Shown here in pieces: positions 8,026 to 16,954 of a stretch of 64,000 nucleotides of DNA. The first letter of the stretch is position 1; the number at the start of each line of letters is the position of its first letter. The notes below the pieces were generated by a model. That model ran no database searches. It was not told the DNA's origin and saw only the letters and a program-made list of their open reading frames with translations. The DNA lies in assembly GCA_964653855.1 (NCBI GenBank), contig CAZZFV010000005.1, positions 3,391 to 67,390 on the forward strand, read 5' to 3'. Both the position numbers and the translations under genes were made by a program. The DNA comes from RGIG3528 sp964653855 (GTDB lineage Bacteria > Bacillota > Clostridia > Lachnospirales > Lachnospiraceae).

Positions 8026-10098
8026 TTACAGATTTTCGTTTAAGACTTCCGTCCCCGGAACAACAAATCTTCCGTCTTTTATGATTAAAGTTTCTTTTCC
8101 CGATTTGTCCACCGCCGCAATTACACCCAGTTCGTCATAAGGAATCGTGATATCCGTATGACAGTTGAAATATGCTTTTTCGGGCTCCGTATGACGAAGT
8201 TCGCTTATTTCGTTTGTACGCGCGATTATTTCCTTGCCGTCGGGATTGTAAACAACGTGATCCTCCGCACGGCTGTAGCATGTGTCACCTATGGCAAAAT
8301 GCGGTCCCGTCTTTTCGGCGATTAAGATCGGCATTTTCGCCTGAATTCCGTATTTGTTTGCCATTTTGTATGCAAGCGTGTTTGTTCCTATCGCAAATTC
8401 GCCGAGAGGCAAGAAATCATGCTTAAACAAGAGATTTTCATAAATAAATTTCTTGTTTTCTTCTTCCGAATCAAAGTTTTTGCATGTAACTTCTGCGGTG
8501 ATTCCGTCTTTAAAACGTACTCTTAAATCCTTATATTCGAGTCCGTTTAAGAAAACGCGCTTTACGTGCAAAAGTCCGTTTGTGCCCTTAAGACACGGAG
8601 ACGTAAACACTTCTCCGACGGGGATATTTACATCCGCCGTGCAATTTTCAAAAAGCGTCTGGTGTGCGGGATCAGTCATTTCCATGAGAGCAACCGTGAT
8701 ATCCGTTTCGTTTCCGTTTTTACCCGTAACATGAACCTGTCTTCCCGTATTTAAGACATCGATAATATTTTGCTGTATCTTTATGTATGTTTCGTTGTCA
8801 AGGTTATTGAGCTCTACCGTATCCGCAAAAATATTTTCAAAATCCTTTCCGATCGAAGATACGGGATAAGCTATGATACAGAAGGACGTTTCGTCGGCTC
8901 TGATTGCCTTATATATAATTTCGCTGAATCTTCTCTTATACTCGACCGCAAGTTTTTCCTGAAGCTTTGAATAGGAAATCTGAGCATGATTATTGACGGG
9001 CGCAAACTCCTCTTCACCGAATGTTTCTATATAACATGCACCGTTGTATAAATCCATGAGTTCCTTGTTCTTTTCGCAATATGTGCTTGCGGTTTCAAGG
9101 CGTTTCGTAATGAGATTTCTGTTAAAATAAAGCGCATCGTCGTTTCTGTGATCGTAAACAAATTGAGGATTTAAGTTTGCGACACCGAATCCTCCGTCAC
9201 GGCCGTTCCTTGACTTAAGTGACGTCTTTGCGGACGTAACTTTAAGATGTTTTTCCGTAAACAGCTTATCTACCTCGTTTACCATCTTTTCCGTTCCGAC
9301 GGGATACAAAAGGAATGTCGTTCCCCCTTCCTTCATTACTCCCGACATCGTGACAAAGCCTCTCAAATAGCCGTTTACCATGGTTTCGGCCATTTTCTTA
9401 ACTTCCGATTCCGGCATATTATTTAAAAATTTTGCCATGTTTATTTCGTTGTCGCCTATGTATTCACCGTACATATAGAGGTAACGAAGATCCGACGTGT
9501 CGGACTTATATATTTTTTTAAGAACGTTTGACGCAGGGTTATATTTCTTTTCCAAGGACTCCGTATGAAACATGAATGAGTTGTCAGCCATATATGCGCT
9601 GTATACGTTTCTTCCCATTTTCGCGCCTTCTCTTCTTGCCGCCGAAAGCGTGTTGTTTTCCGTAAAAGAATCGACAAAACAGCAATAAATTTCGACAAAA
9701 AGCTCCATTTCCATTGTGAGCCGCTCTAAATCGCCCATTGCGGCATAAGGCATAACATTATATATGTCCGTAATGAGTGTCGAAAGTATTTGTCCCGTCT
9801 TTGCCTGAAGTCTTTTGAGTGCCATAGCCGGATTTTCGAGACTTTTTTTGTAGTTTGCGGGAAAGACATTTTTGTAAAGATCGTCATAAAAAGCTTTAAG
9901 TTCATCCATGGACTTATCGTATACACCGTTACCCGTATTACAAAGCGTGTAAAGTTCATTTGTTTTGATCCACAATTCGGCTATTTGCCTAAAAGCCCAT
10001 CTTTCGGGGCGTTTTCCGAAAGCCTCACCGCCTTTTTCCGCGGCGATTTCTTTTATTCTTCCGAAACACAGGTCATATCTTTCTTTTACGTCTTCCAT
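8026..10098 (-). CDS. M29-type aminopeptidase with long N-terminal extension
   Basis: The C-terminal ~300 residues resemble thermophilic (M29, AmpS/PepS) metallo-aminopeptidases, which release N-terminal amino acids using a dinuclear metal site. Visible elements are IPVGEVFTSP, LPLGEFAIGTN and CHTDITIPYDELG, which carry the likely Glu, Glu, His and Asp ligands. At 690 residues it is much longer than the usual ~370-410. The first ~330 residues are helical and unassigned. There is no signal peptide, so it is cytoplasmic. It follows the C39-like lipoprotein gene with a short gap. Confidence 0.75.
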   Translation of the reverse strand: MEDVKERYDLCFGRIKEIAAEKGGEAFGKRPERWAFRQIAELWIKTNELYTLCNTGNGVYDKSMDELKAFYDDLYKNVFPANYKKSLENPAMALKRLQAKTGQILSTLITDIYNVMPYAAMGDLERLTMEMELFVEIYCCFVDSFTENNTLSAARREGAKMGRNVYSAYMADNSFMFHTESLEKKYNPASNVLKKIYKSDTSDLRYLYMYGEYIGDNEINMAKFLNNMPESEVKKMAETMVNGYLRGFVTMSGVMKEGGTTFLLYPVGTEKMVNEVDKLFTEKHLKVTSAKTSLKSRNGRDGGFGVANLNPQFVYDHRNDDALYFNRNLITKRLETASTYCEKNKELMDLYNGACYIETFGEEEFAPVNNHAQISYSKLQEKLAVEYKRRFSEIIYKAIRADETSFCIIAYPVSSIGKDFENIFADTVELNNLDNETYIKIQQNIIDVLNTGRQVHVTGKNGNETDITVALMEMTDPAHQTLFENCTADVNIPVGEVFTSPCLKGTNGLLHVKRVFLNGLEYKDLRVRFKDGITAEVTCKNFDSEEENKKFIYENLLFKHDFLPLGEFAIGTNTLAYKMANKYGIQAKMPILIAEKTGPHFAIGDTCYSRAEDHVVYNPDGKEIIARTNEISELRHTEPEKAYFNCHTDITIPYDELGVIAAVDKSGKETLIIKDGRFVVPGTEVLNENL

Positions 10099-10118
10099 GA
10101 TTTACCTCCATTCAAACT

Positions 10119-11291
10119 TTAATCCGTTACCGCTTTGTTTGTAATAATAAGAGCATTGCTGTATTGCTCATTGTATCGCTTGGTAAACGTATCCATATCG
10201 TATTCCACAAGTCCCTTTAAGGGGTCGCACACAATCAAAGTATTTTTTGTTTTATTGTATCCCGTAATCACGACCGCGTGTTCGTTGTTTCTCCACGTAA
10301 TTATTTTGCCGTCGACTTCCCATGCGTCGCCGAGCGTCGACTGCTCAAGGCTTACCGTTGTCCAGCAAATAACCGGAACACCGCTTTTTACGTAAAGAAG
10401 CAAATCACTCATCGTGCTTCCCGAAACTTCAAGTCCTATTTTCTGGATATTTTTGTCTTCAAACCACCTGTTTGCCGCATCAACTATAACCGAAGCATAA
10501 CATCCGTAACTGTTTGTTGCCGATTTCGGGTCTCCTATAAACGCATCAAACGGGGACGCTGTCCCGGGCTCCGCTTTAGTTAAATATTCGTCCGAAAGAG
10601 CGACTTTGTTTACCTTATCGTATCCGAGGAAATTAAGCACTATCGTAAGACACGTGATTTCGGGTCCGTTTACGAGTTCAGGCTTTTGCATGATATTTTT
10701 TACGTCAAGCACATACACGTCTTCGTTGTTTTTTGCGGCATCCATCGTATATTCCATTATATCTAGATGCGTTGTGCCGACACGGCTCGGCTTTTCGGTC
10801 GTCAAGTATTCTCCGTAAACATACGCATAAACGCCGTTATAGGATATTTTGCTCCAACCGTTCGAAAGAATCGCAACCCTGTGCACACAGTCGTTTTGCA
10901 TGAGTCCGCCCGAAATAAGATATTCCGTGCTCCACCCCGAGCGCACGTTTACGGCTTCCGTCGCATACACCCATTCGTCGACCGTCTGACCCACAGGTTC
11001 ATCCGTCATCGGTGTCGGAGTCGCAATAATAAAGGGCGTTGCCGTCGGCACAAAATAAGGATCGTCGGTCGGTGTAGGCGTAAGTATCGTGATTGTCACG
11101 CCTTCCTCTTCGCCGTATGTATCCGTACCTCCCGAAACAAAATTGTCGATCGTGTCTCCGAGTTTTTCGGCTATCGAATTCCCGACATACGTATCAAACC
11201 TTTTTGTCGCGTCGTCAAATGCCGCAATTCCGCATCCTCCGAACAAAACAGGCATACATATTAACAATAAAGCAAATATAAATTTTTTCAT
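10119..11291 (-). CDS. Lipoprotein with SH3b-like and C39-peptidase-like domains
   Basis: The 390-residue protein has a lipobox (FGGC, Cys at ~residue 20) and an acidic/Pro-Thr linker. A bacterial SH3-like domain follows (about residues 105-165: VNVRSGWSTEY ... YAYVYGEYL). The C-terminal half is a papain-like C39_2 domain (about 195-385) with the His motif EHAVVITGY and a following CDPLKG. At the usual catalytic-Cys motif (NGCEITSL in relatives) this protein reads NGPEITCL, so the Cys is four residues later. It may be a divergent protease, or a catalytically dead binding module on the cell surface. Probably cell-wall associated. Confidence 0.75.
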   Translation of the reverse strand: MKKFIFALLLICMPVLFGGCGIAAFDDATKRFDTYVGNSIAEKLGDTIDNFVSGGTDTYGEEEGVTITILTPTPTDDPYFVPTATPFIIATPTPMTDEPVGQTVDEWVYATEAVNVRSGWSTEYLISGGLMQNDCVHRVAILSNGWSKISYNGVYAYVYGEYLTTEKPSRVGTTHLDIMEYTMDAAKNNEDVYVLDVKNIMQKPELVNGPEITCLTIVLNFLGYDKVNKVALSDEYLTKAEPGTASPFDAFIGDPKSATNSYGCYASVIVDAANRWFEDKNIQKIGLEVSGSTMSDLLLYVKSGVPVICWTTVSLEQSTLGDAWEVDGKIITWRNNEHAVVITGYNKTKNTLIVCDPLKGLVEYDMDTFTKRYNEQYSNALIITNKAVTD

Positions 11292-11306
11292 CTTACACCT
11301 TAAAAA

Positions 11307-11786
11307 TCAAAGATTAAGTTCTATCTTTTTATCGCCGAACGTATAGCGGTGATAAGTCACTCCCGCGGATTTTAACATTCTTTTTGCGGCAATGTCCGTA
11401 TCGCTTCCGTTATATTTGTCGGAATAATAAATTATTTCCGATATTCCCGCCTGAATTAACGCCTTTGTGCATTCGTTACACGGAAAAAGAGTTGTGTAAA
11501 CGCGCGCGCCCGTGAGGTCCGTACCCCTGTAATTCAAAATTGCGTTAAGCTCCGCATGGCACACATACGCATACTTTGTTTCAAGCGTTGTACCCTCTCT
11601 GTCCCACGGATATTCGTCGTCGTTGCATCCTTTAGGCATGCCGTTGTATCCGACAGAAAGTATTTTGTTGTCCGCACTCACAATGCAAGCGCCCACCGAT
11701 GTGTTCGGGTCCTTGCTTCGTTCCGCAGAAAGAAGCGCGATTCCCATAAAGTACTCGTCCCATTTAAGATAGTTTTCTCTCTTCAT
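11307..11786 (-). CDS. Deoxycytidylate (dCMP) deaminase
   Basis: This ~159-residue zinc enzyme deaminates dCMP to dUMP, feeding thymidylate synthesis. The zinc motifs CHAELNAIL (His ligand plus catalytic Glu) and PCNEC are present, as is the substrate-binding GYNGMPKGC region. The ATG at 11786 was chosen because GGGAG lies 5 nt upstream; an in-frame ATG at 11810 would add eight residues. It lies between rlmH and the C39-like lipoprotein and is separated from rlmH by terminators. Confidence 0.92.
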   Translation of the reverse strand: MKRENYLKWDEYFMGIALLSAERSKDPNTSVGACIVSADNKILSVGYNGMPKGCNDDEYPWDREGTTLETKYAYVCHAELNAILNYRGTDLTGARVYTTLFPCNECTKALIQAGISEIIYYSDKYNGSDTDIAAKRMLKSAGVTYHRYTFGDKKIELNL

Positions 11787-11966
11787 ATCCTCTCCCGAAT
11801 GTTGGTTCAAAATGTTAAAACTTTTCCTGCAAAGAGCTTTGCGCCGAAAGTAAAGCCCTTTGACTCTTGCATCATATGAATTTTTACTTGTAAATTTTTA
11901 CTTAACACTTAAATTTTATTCGACAATTTTTTATTTTAACCGACTATACATAAAAATGCAAGAAAA

Positions 11967-11987
11967 AGAGACGTCATAAACGTCCCC
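11967..11987 (-). terminator. Second hairpin terminator downstream of rlmH
   Basis: On the minus strand GACGT-TTATG-ACGTC is followed by TCTTTTTC. It lies 20 nt after a first terminator-like hairpin, so termination here is doubled. Confidence 0.6.
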
Positions 11988-12001
11988 AAATACTTTTTTT
12001 G

Positions 12002-12024
12002 AAAAGCCGTTTATAAATACGGCT
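12002..12024 (-). terminator. Terminator of the polY-rlmH transcript
   Basis: A minus-strand stem AGCCGT / ACGGCT with an AT-rich loop is followed by TTTTC. It lies ~10 nt after the rlmH stop codon. Confidence 0.7.
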
Positions 12025-12033
12025 CACGATAAG

Positions 12034-12513
12034 CTATTTATGATACGGCTCCCCGTTTATTATTTTGTATGCCCTGTACACTTGTTCGAGCAACACCACT
12101 CTCATCAGCTGATGCGGAAATGTCATTTTTGAAAACGAGAGAAGGAGATCCGCCCTATCATATATTTCCTTTGACGTGCCGAGCGATCCGCCTATCACAA
12201 ACGCGATGTGGCTTACGCCGCTTACGGAAAGCTTTTCGATTTTCCGGGCAAATGCAACAGACTCAAGTTCTTCCCCTTTTATCGCAAGAAGTATCATGTA
12301 TGCATTTTCGGGTAAAGCCTTTAAAATCCTTTTTCCTTCCTTTACCCTTATCTCTTCTTCCGCATTTTCGGACAGATTTTCTTCCGTTTTTTCGTCCTGC
12401 ACTTCCATAATTTCGATCTTGCAAAATTTCGAAAGCCTTTTCATATATTCGTTTATTGCGTCTTTAAAAAATTTTTCCTTTATTTTTCCCACGCATACAA
12501 TACTTATTTTCAT
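12034..12513 (-). CDS. rlmH: 23S rRNA (pseudouridine1915-N3)-methyltransferase RlmH
   Basis: This 159-residue SPOUT-family enzyme methylates pseudouridine 1915 of 23S rRNA with S-adenosylmethionine, in assembled ribosomes. The start MKISIVCVGKIKEKFF, the SAM-knot segment (HIAFVIGGSLG) and the C-terminal KMTFPHQLMRVVLLEQVYRA are all characteristic, and the length is exactly typical. Its start overlaps the stop of the upstream Y-family polymerase gene (TAATG), so the two are translationally coupled. Confidence 0.97.
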   Translation of the reverse strand: MKISIVCVGKIKEKFFKDAINEYMKRLSKFCKIEIMEVQDEKTEENLSENAEEEIRVKEGKRILKALPENAYMILLAIKGEELESVAFARKIEKLSVSGVSHIAFVIGGSLGTSKEIYDRADLLLSFSKMTFPHQLMRVVLLEQVYRAYKIINGEPYHK

Positions 12514-14060
12514 TATGCGTTATGTCCTCCGATTTGCCTGTTTCTTTCGATTGTCGTACCGTTTTCTTCCAGGTTCATGCCCTTTAAAATGGCGTTTTTC
12601 CCGTATTTTTCCTTTATTTTTATTGCGGCAAGCTGCATCCGTTTTTCTTTTTCAAGTTTTTCTTTTCTCTCTTTTTCTTCGTTTTTTTGTGCCAAAACAT
12701 CCGTAAAAAGATCGAGCTGCACGTATTCTTCCGTGTCCGTGCTTTTTTCTTTTGCCTTTTTTTCGGGTATCACATGATTTGCGACTATGTTTAGGCGCCT
12801 TAATGTCAAATTCTTATCCATAAGCGTATCGAAAAGTCGTACGGCATATTCCGTTATCAACCTTGTGGAAGACGTGTATTCGGGCAGATTTATCGAGCCG
12901 TGTTCTCCCCTCGGCACCGCGCGCCCGTATCTGTCATAAACAATTTCACGTGTTGTGTTTTTTGCTTTTTCGGGCAAAACCGCATTTTCCGTATCGTATC
13001 CGAGATTTATCACGATCTGGTTTGTAACCAAGTTCTTTTTTACGAGATCGAGCACAAGCAAGTCTGTCATTTCCTTTACGATAAGTCTTGCGTTTTCATA
13101 ATTGTAGGGGCACTTTAACACTTGCCCGAGGCTTATAGAATTTTCTTCGGGAACATAGGATTTTATGTCCTTTATCGTTGCCGATTCGTATCCCCAGGCG
13201 TGATCTATAATAAGCTCCGCATTGATCCCAAATAATTTATAAAGTAAATCTTCGTTATGATAATCCGTGCTTTTTCCGAGAGAACACTTCGCAATATCTC
13301 CCATCGTATACATTCCGTATTTTTTGAGTTTGTCAGATATTCCGCGTCCGATTCTCCAAAAATCCGTGATCGGCGTATGCGCCCAAAGAAGCTTCCGATA
13401 GCTCATTTCGTCAAGCTCCGCAATTCTCACGCCGTCCGCATCCGGATCCATGTGTTTTGCCACAATGTCCATCGCGATTTTGCACAAATAAAGGTTTGTG
13501 CCGACGCCTGCGGTCGCCGTAATTCCGGTTTCCTTTAACACTTCCTTTATCATTTTTATCGCAAGCTCGTGCGGAGTCATTTTATAGGTATTTAAATATG
13601 CGGTCACATCGATAAAAACTTCGTCGACCGAATAGACATGAACATCTTCCGGCGAAACAAACCTGTAATAAATGTCAAGTATTTTTGCGGAATAATCCAT
13701 GTAAAGCCGCATCCTGGGCTTTGCGACAATATAATCTATTTTGAGCGCAGGATTTTCCTTTAATTCATGATTAAAATACGACTCACCCGTAAATTCCTTA
13801 ATATTGTTTTTTATCTTTCGTTCGGCATTTGCATTTTTTACTTTTTCCACAACCTCAAAAAGTCTTGCACGCCCCGGAATTCCGTGGCTTTTAAGCGACG
13901 GCGAGACTGCAAGACAAATTGTTTTTTCGGTTCTTTCGGGATCCGCAACGACTAAATTTGCGTCCAACGGATCCAGTCCTCTCTCAACACATTCAACGGA
14001 TGCGTAAAAGGACTTTAAATCGATTGCGATATAATTTTTTGAGGGTGCATTTTTTTCCAT
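12513..14060 (-). CDS. Y-family DNA polymerase (UmuC/UvrX-like)
   Basis: The 515-residue translesion polymerase shows the Y-family palm motifs IAIDLKSFYASVECVERG (first catalytic Asp) and YSVDEVFIDV (catalytic Asp-Glu). The little-finger domain follows, then the sliding-clamp-binding motif QLDLF at about residue 444. The charged tail (KYGKNAILKGMNLEE) is typical of the UvrX/YqjW group of Firmicutes. Such enzymes copy damaged DNA with low fidelity. It begins 3 nt after the GH35 gene without a clear Shine-Dalgarno. No LexA box is apparent next to it. Confidence 0.92.
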   Translation of the reverse strand: MEKNAPSKNYIAIDLKSFYASVECVERGLDPLDANLVVADPERTEKTICLAVSPSLKSHGIPGRARLFEVVEKVKNANAERKIKNNIKEFTGESYFNHELKENPALKIDYIVAKPRMRLYMDYSAKILDIYYRFVSPEDVHVYSVDEVFIDVTAYLNTYKMTPHELAIKMIKEVLKETGITATAGVGTNLYLCKIAMDIVAKHMDPDADGVRIAELDEMSYRKLLWAHTPITDFWRIGRGISDKLKKYGMYTMGDIAKCSLGKSTDYHNEDLLYKLFGINAELIIDHAWGYESATIKDIKSYVPEENSISLGQVLKCPYNYENARLIVKEMTDLLVLDLVKKNLVTNQIVINLGYDTENAVLPEKAKNTTREIVYDRYGRAVPRGEHGSINLPEYTSSTRLITEYAVRLFDTLMDKNLTLRRLNIVANHVIPEKKAKEKSTDTEEYVQLDLFTDVLAQKNEEKERKEKLEKEKRMQLAAIKIKEKYGKNAILKGMNLEENGTTIERNRQIGGHNA

Positions 14061-14063
14061 GCA

Positions 14064-15827
14064 TCAATTTTTACATAAAACGGGACGTTCCACAAGATTA
14101 ATTTTATTTTTTGCGACACCTTCCGTTTCAAATATGATTATCTCGTTTTTACCTGTTTTAAGGAGAGGCGCGGGGATATAAAGCGTCCTTTGCGGTCCCT
14201 TTTCCCAGAAGCGCCCGAGGTTAAAGCCGTTTATAAACGCGGCTCCTTTTCCGAATCCTTCCGTATCAAGGAATGTGTCGCATTTTTCATCGATATCAAA
14301 ATCAAATTTATAAAATGCCGGCTCTTTTAAAGCATGCAAGTCTTCCGGATTTTCGTGAAACTTTATTTTATCCGTATTGTCAAGCGGAAGCGGATACTCC
14401 GTTATGTCATAATGCTGATGTCCGTTTATGAGTATTGCGCCGTCGATTCCTTTACGCTGGTGCTCCATCATATAGCCATAGTTCACGCGTCCCATGTTTT
14501 CGACGAGGATGCTTAAATCCGTCCCCGTCTTTGTTTCACCGAGCTTATGCTCTGCAAGCAATTCCCTGTCGTAAAGAGTCAAAATTTCTTTTCCGTCAAG
14601 ATAAATTTTTGCGCGGTCATTGGCTCCCGCAAGACGAACCTTATTGATTTCCTTGTCACGTACAAGCTTTGCCGTATAGAGAATATATCCGTAATTTTGT
14701 CCGAGCTTCTCCATCGAAACCGGATAATGCGTGTTTACGGGCGTGCTTATTTCGGGAAGCGCGTCTTTAAGGCTTTTTGTGCCGGAAAGCTTTAATTCAC
14801 CGTATGCCTTTTTCTTTATTACGGTTGAAAACGAAACTTCCGGAATCTCATTGTATTTTGAAATCACCCTTTGAAACGCCTTGTATTTTTCGGTAATTTC
14901 GCCGTCTTCCGTTATCAAAGCGTCATAGTCGTAAGACGTGACATCGGGAGTTATATAATCATAATAATTTGCGCCGTTCATAAAGCCGAAGTTTGTACCG
15001 CCGTGCGCCATATAAATATTTACGCTGCCCGACTTTAAAATGTCGGAAAGGTCCGCAGCATGTTTTTCCGGATCTTCCGTATGATGAATTTCGTCGCCCC
15101 ACGCATCAAACCAGCCGACCCAGAATTCCGTGCACATAAGAGGCTTTTGATCACCTATCTTATCGCGAAGGATTTTAAACTGTTCGTTTGACTTGGAACC
15201 GAAATTTGCGGTTTGAAGTACTCCCGGAAGTTCTCCGCACGAAAGATAATCGTCCCACGGTCCGTCGGATGTGATAAAAGGCACATTTGCGCCATACTTC
15301 ACCATCATATCGCGAATTGCCGCTAAATACGCCGTATCTTCTCCGTATGCTCCGTACTCGTTTTCGACCTGGAACATAATTACGGGTCCGCCGTTTGTAA
15401 TTTGAAGAGGCGTTAAAATCTTAAAAAGTTCCTTATAGTAATCGTCAACATGCCGTAAAAACGGTGCGTAATTGCTTCTTAAGTGCATGTTGTCTTCTTT
15501 TAAAAGCCATGCGGGAAGTCCTCCGAGTTCCCACTCTGCACAAATATAAGGTGACGGTCTCACTATCACATAAAGCCCGAGCTCCGCCGCAGTTTCTATA
15601 AATCTTTTGATATCGCAAATGCCCGTAAAATCAAATTTTCCTTTTTCCGGTTCATGCATGTTCCATGCGACATATGTTTCTACGGTATTGCATCCGAGAG
15701 CCTTGATTTTTTCCAATCTGTCCCGCCAATATTCGGGAACCACCCTGAAATAATGCATTGCGCCCGAAATGATTTTGAATTTCCGACCGTTTAAATAAAA
15801 CTCTTCCTTAATTTCAAAACTTCCCAT
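14064..15827 (-). CDS. Glycoside hydrolase family 35 beta-galactosidase
   Basis: This 587-residue enzyme should release terminal beta-galactose from oligosaccharides by a retaining mechanism. The GH35 acid/base motif QVENEYGAYG and the nucleophile motif MCTEFWVGWFDAWGD are present. A TIM barrel fills the first ~320 residues and C-terminal jelly-roll domains follow (GAAFINGFNLGRFWEKGPQ). There is no signal peptide, so it is cytoplasmic and acts on imported oligosaccharides. The neighbouring LacI regulator, GH30 lipoprotein and transporters support a galactan-use locus. Confidence 0.93.
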   Translation of the reverse strand: MGSFEIKEEFYLNGRKFKIISGAMHYFRVVPEYWRDRLEKIKALGCNTVETYVAWNMHEPEKGKFDFTGICDIKRFIETAAELGLYVIVRPSPYICAEWELGGLPAWLLKEDNMHLRSNYAPFLRHVDDYYKELFKILTPLQITNGGPVIMFQVENEYGAYGEDTAYLAAIRDMMVKYGANVPFITSDGPWDDYLSCGELPGVLQTANFGSKSNEQFKILRDKIGDQKPLMCTEFWVGWFDAWGDEIHHTEDPEKHAADLSDILKSGSVNIYMAHGGTNFGFMNGANYYDYITPDVTSYDYDALITEDGEITEKYKAFQRVISKYNEIPEVSFSTVIKKKAYGELKLSGTKSLKDALPEISTPVNTHYPVSMEKLGQNYGYILYTAKLVRDKEINKVRLAGANDRAKIYLDGKEILTLYDRELLAEHKLGETKTGTDLSILVENMGRVNYGYMMEHQRKGIDGAILINGHQHYDITEYPLPLDNTDKIKFHENPEDLHALKEPAFYKFDFDIDEKCDTFLDTEGFGKGAAFINGFNLGRFWEKGPQRTLYIPAPLLKTGKNEIIIFETEGVAKNKINLVERPVLCKN

Positions 15828-15853
15828 TTTAAACCTCTTTGCCCGGACCTGTT

Positions 15854-16873
15854 TTACACTTCTTTTGCCGGTCCGCAGCTGTTTCTTACTTTAAGTATCG
15901 TATGAAGCAAAACGACTTTAGTGTAATCGCGCGTGCCTTTCAATTTTTCGAGCATCAAATCAACCGCCGCATATCCTATGAATTTTGTGGGTATTCTGAC
16001 CGTTGTGAGCGCCGGAATCATATATTTCGCATTCGGAATGTCGTTAAAACTTATTACGCTTATGTCCTCGGGAATTTTAAGTCCCGCTTCCGAAATTGCC
16101 CTGTATGCGCCTATCGCCATCGTGTCGTTGCTTGACATTATGGCCGTGGGAACATTTCCGTGCGTGAGCTCAAAAAGCACCTTTTTGTAAGCGTTTTTCA
16201 GCGAAAACTCGGGAACCGAAAAAACAAGCTTTTCGTCGTAAATTTCCTTTTTCAGCATAAAGTTTTCGTATGCCGTAATTCTCGCGTCACGAAAATCCGA
16301 CGGATTTTGATTCGGATTCAAAGGCGCTCCGCCGAGATGCGCGATTTTTTTGTGTCCAAGAGAGTATAAATAATTAAGTACATCAAAAGTTGCACTTCCG
16401 AAATCGCATCCGACATGGTCAAAATCGCGTGCCATAAAGTCATTGTCGATAATAATTATGTTTTCGTAATTAAGTTTGAGTTTTGAAATAAGTTCATCTT
16501 CGAGACGCCCGAGAACCAAGACTCCACACTCCGTATGTTCCAGGTTTTCCAAATGTCCCGCATTTACCGTATGAATTCTGTATCCGTATTCACGAGCTTT
16601 TTCTTCTATCGCAAGTCTTATCGAAAGATAATACGGATCTTCCACTTCTTTTTCCGTATCATACCAGTATACAAGCGCAATTTCGTTCGGAATCGAGTTC
16701 TCCGATGCGTTTTTTCTGCTCTTTCTCGGAACATATTCAAGTTCTTCCGCAATTCCGAAAATGTTTGCTCTCGTTTCGTCGCTTACGTTGAGAGTTTCAT
16801 CCATATTCAAAACTCTCGAAACCGTTGTGACCGAAACTCCCGCTTTTTCCGCAATGTCTTTAATGGTTGCCAT
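15854..16873 (-). CDS. LacI-family transcriptional regulator
   Basis: The 339-residue protein has the N-terminal LacI helix-turn-helix (MATIKDIAEKAGVSVTTVSR plus the VLN hinge start). A periplasmic-binding-protein-like effector domain follows (HVGCDFGSATFDVLNYLYSLG, IMSSNDTMAIGAYRAI, ISVISFNDIPNAKYMIP). It probably represses the surrounding galactan locus and responds to a sugar. A 16-bp palindrome (16892-16907) lies in its own leader, and a 15-bp palindrome overlaps the start point of the large transport operon at 32059-32073. Either could be its operator. Confidence 0.93.
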   Translation of the reverse strand: MATIKDIAEKAGVSVTTVSRVLNMDETLNVSDETRANIFGIAEELEYVPRKSRKNASENSIPNEIALVYWYDTEKEVEDPYYLSIRLAIEEKAREYGYRIHTVNAGHLENLEHTECGVLVLGRLEDELISKLKLNYENIIIIDNDFMARDFDHVGCDFGSATFDVLNYLYSLGHKKIAHLGGAPLNPNQNPSDFRDARITAYENFMLKKEIYDEKLVFSVPEFSLKNAYKKVLFELTHGNVPTAIMSSNDTMAIGAYRAISEAGLKIPEDISVISFNDIPNAKYMIPALTTVRIPTKFIGYAAVDLMLEKLKGTRDYTKVVLLHTILKVRNSCGPAKEV

Positions 16874-16891
16874 ATTTTACCTACCGTGTCC

Positions 16892-16907
16892 GTACCTTAA
16901 AAGGTAC
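16892..16907. promoter_or_regulatory. 16-bp palindrome, candidate operator of the LacI gene
   Basis: GTACCTTAAAAGGTAC is a perfect inverted repeat, ~19 nt upstream of the LacI-family start codon. An autoregulatory operator is the simplest reading; no T-run follows it. Confidence 0.5.
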
Positions 16908-16954
16908 AAATTTATATAAAATATTATTTCATTTTTTTATAAACAAATTTAAAC

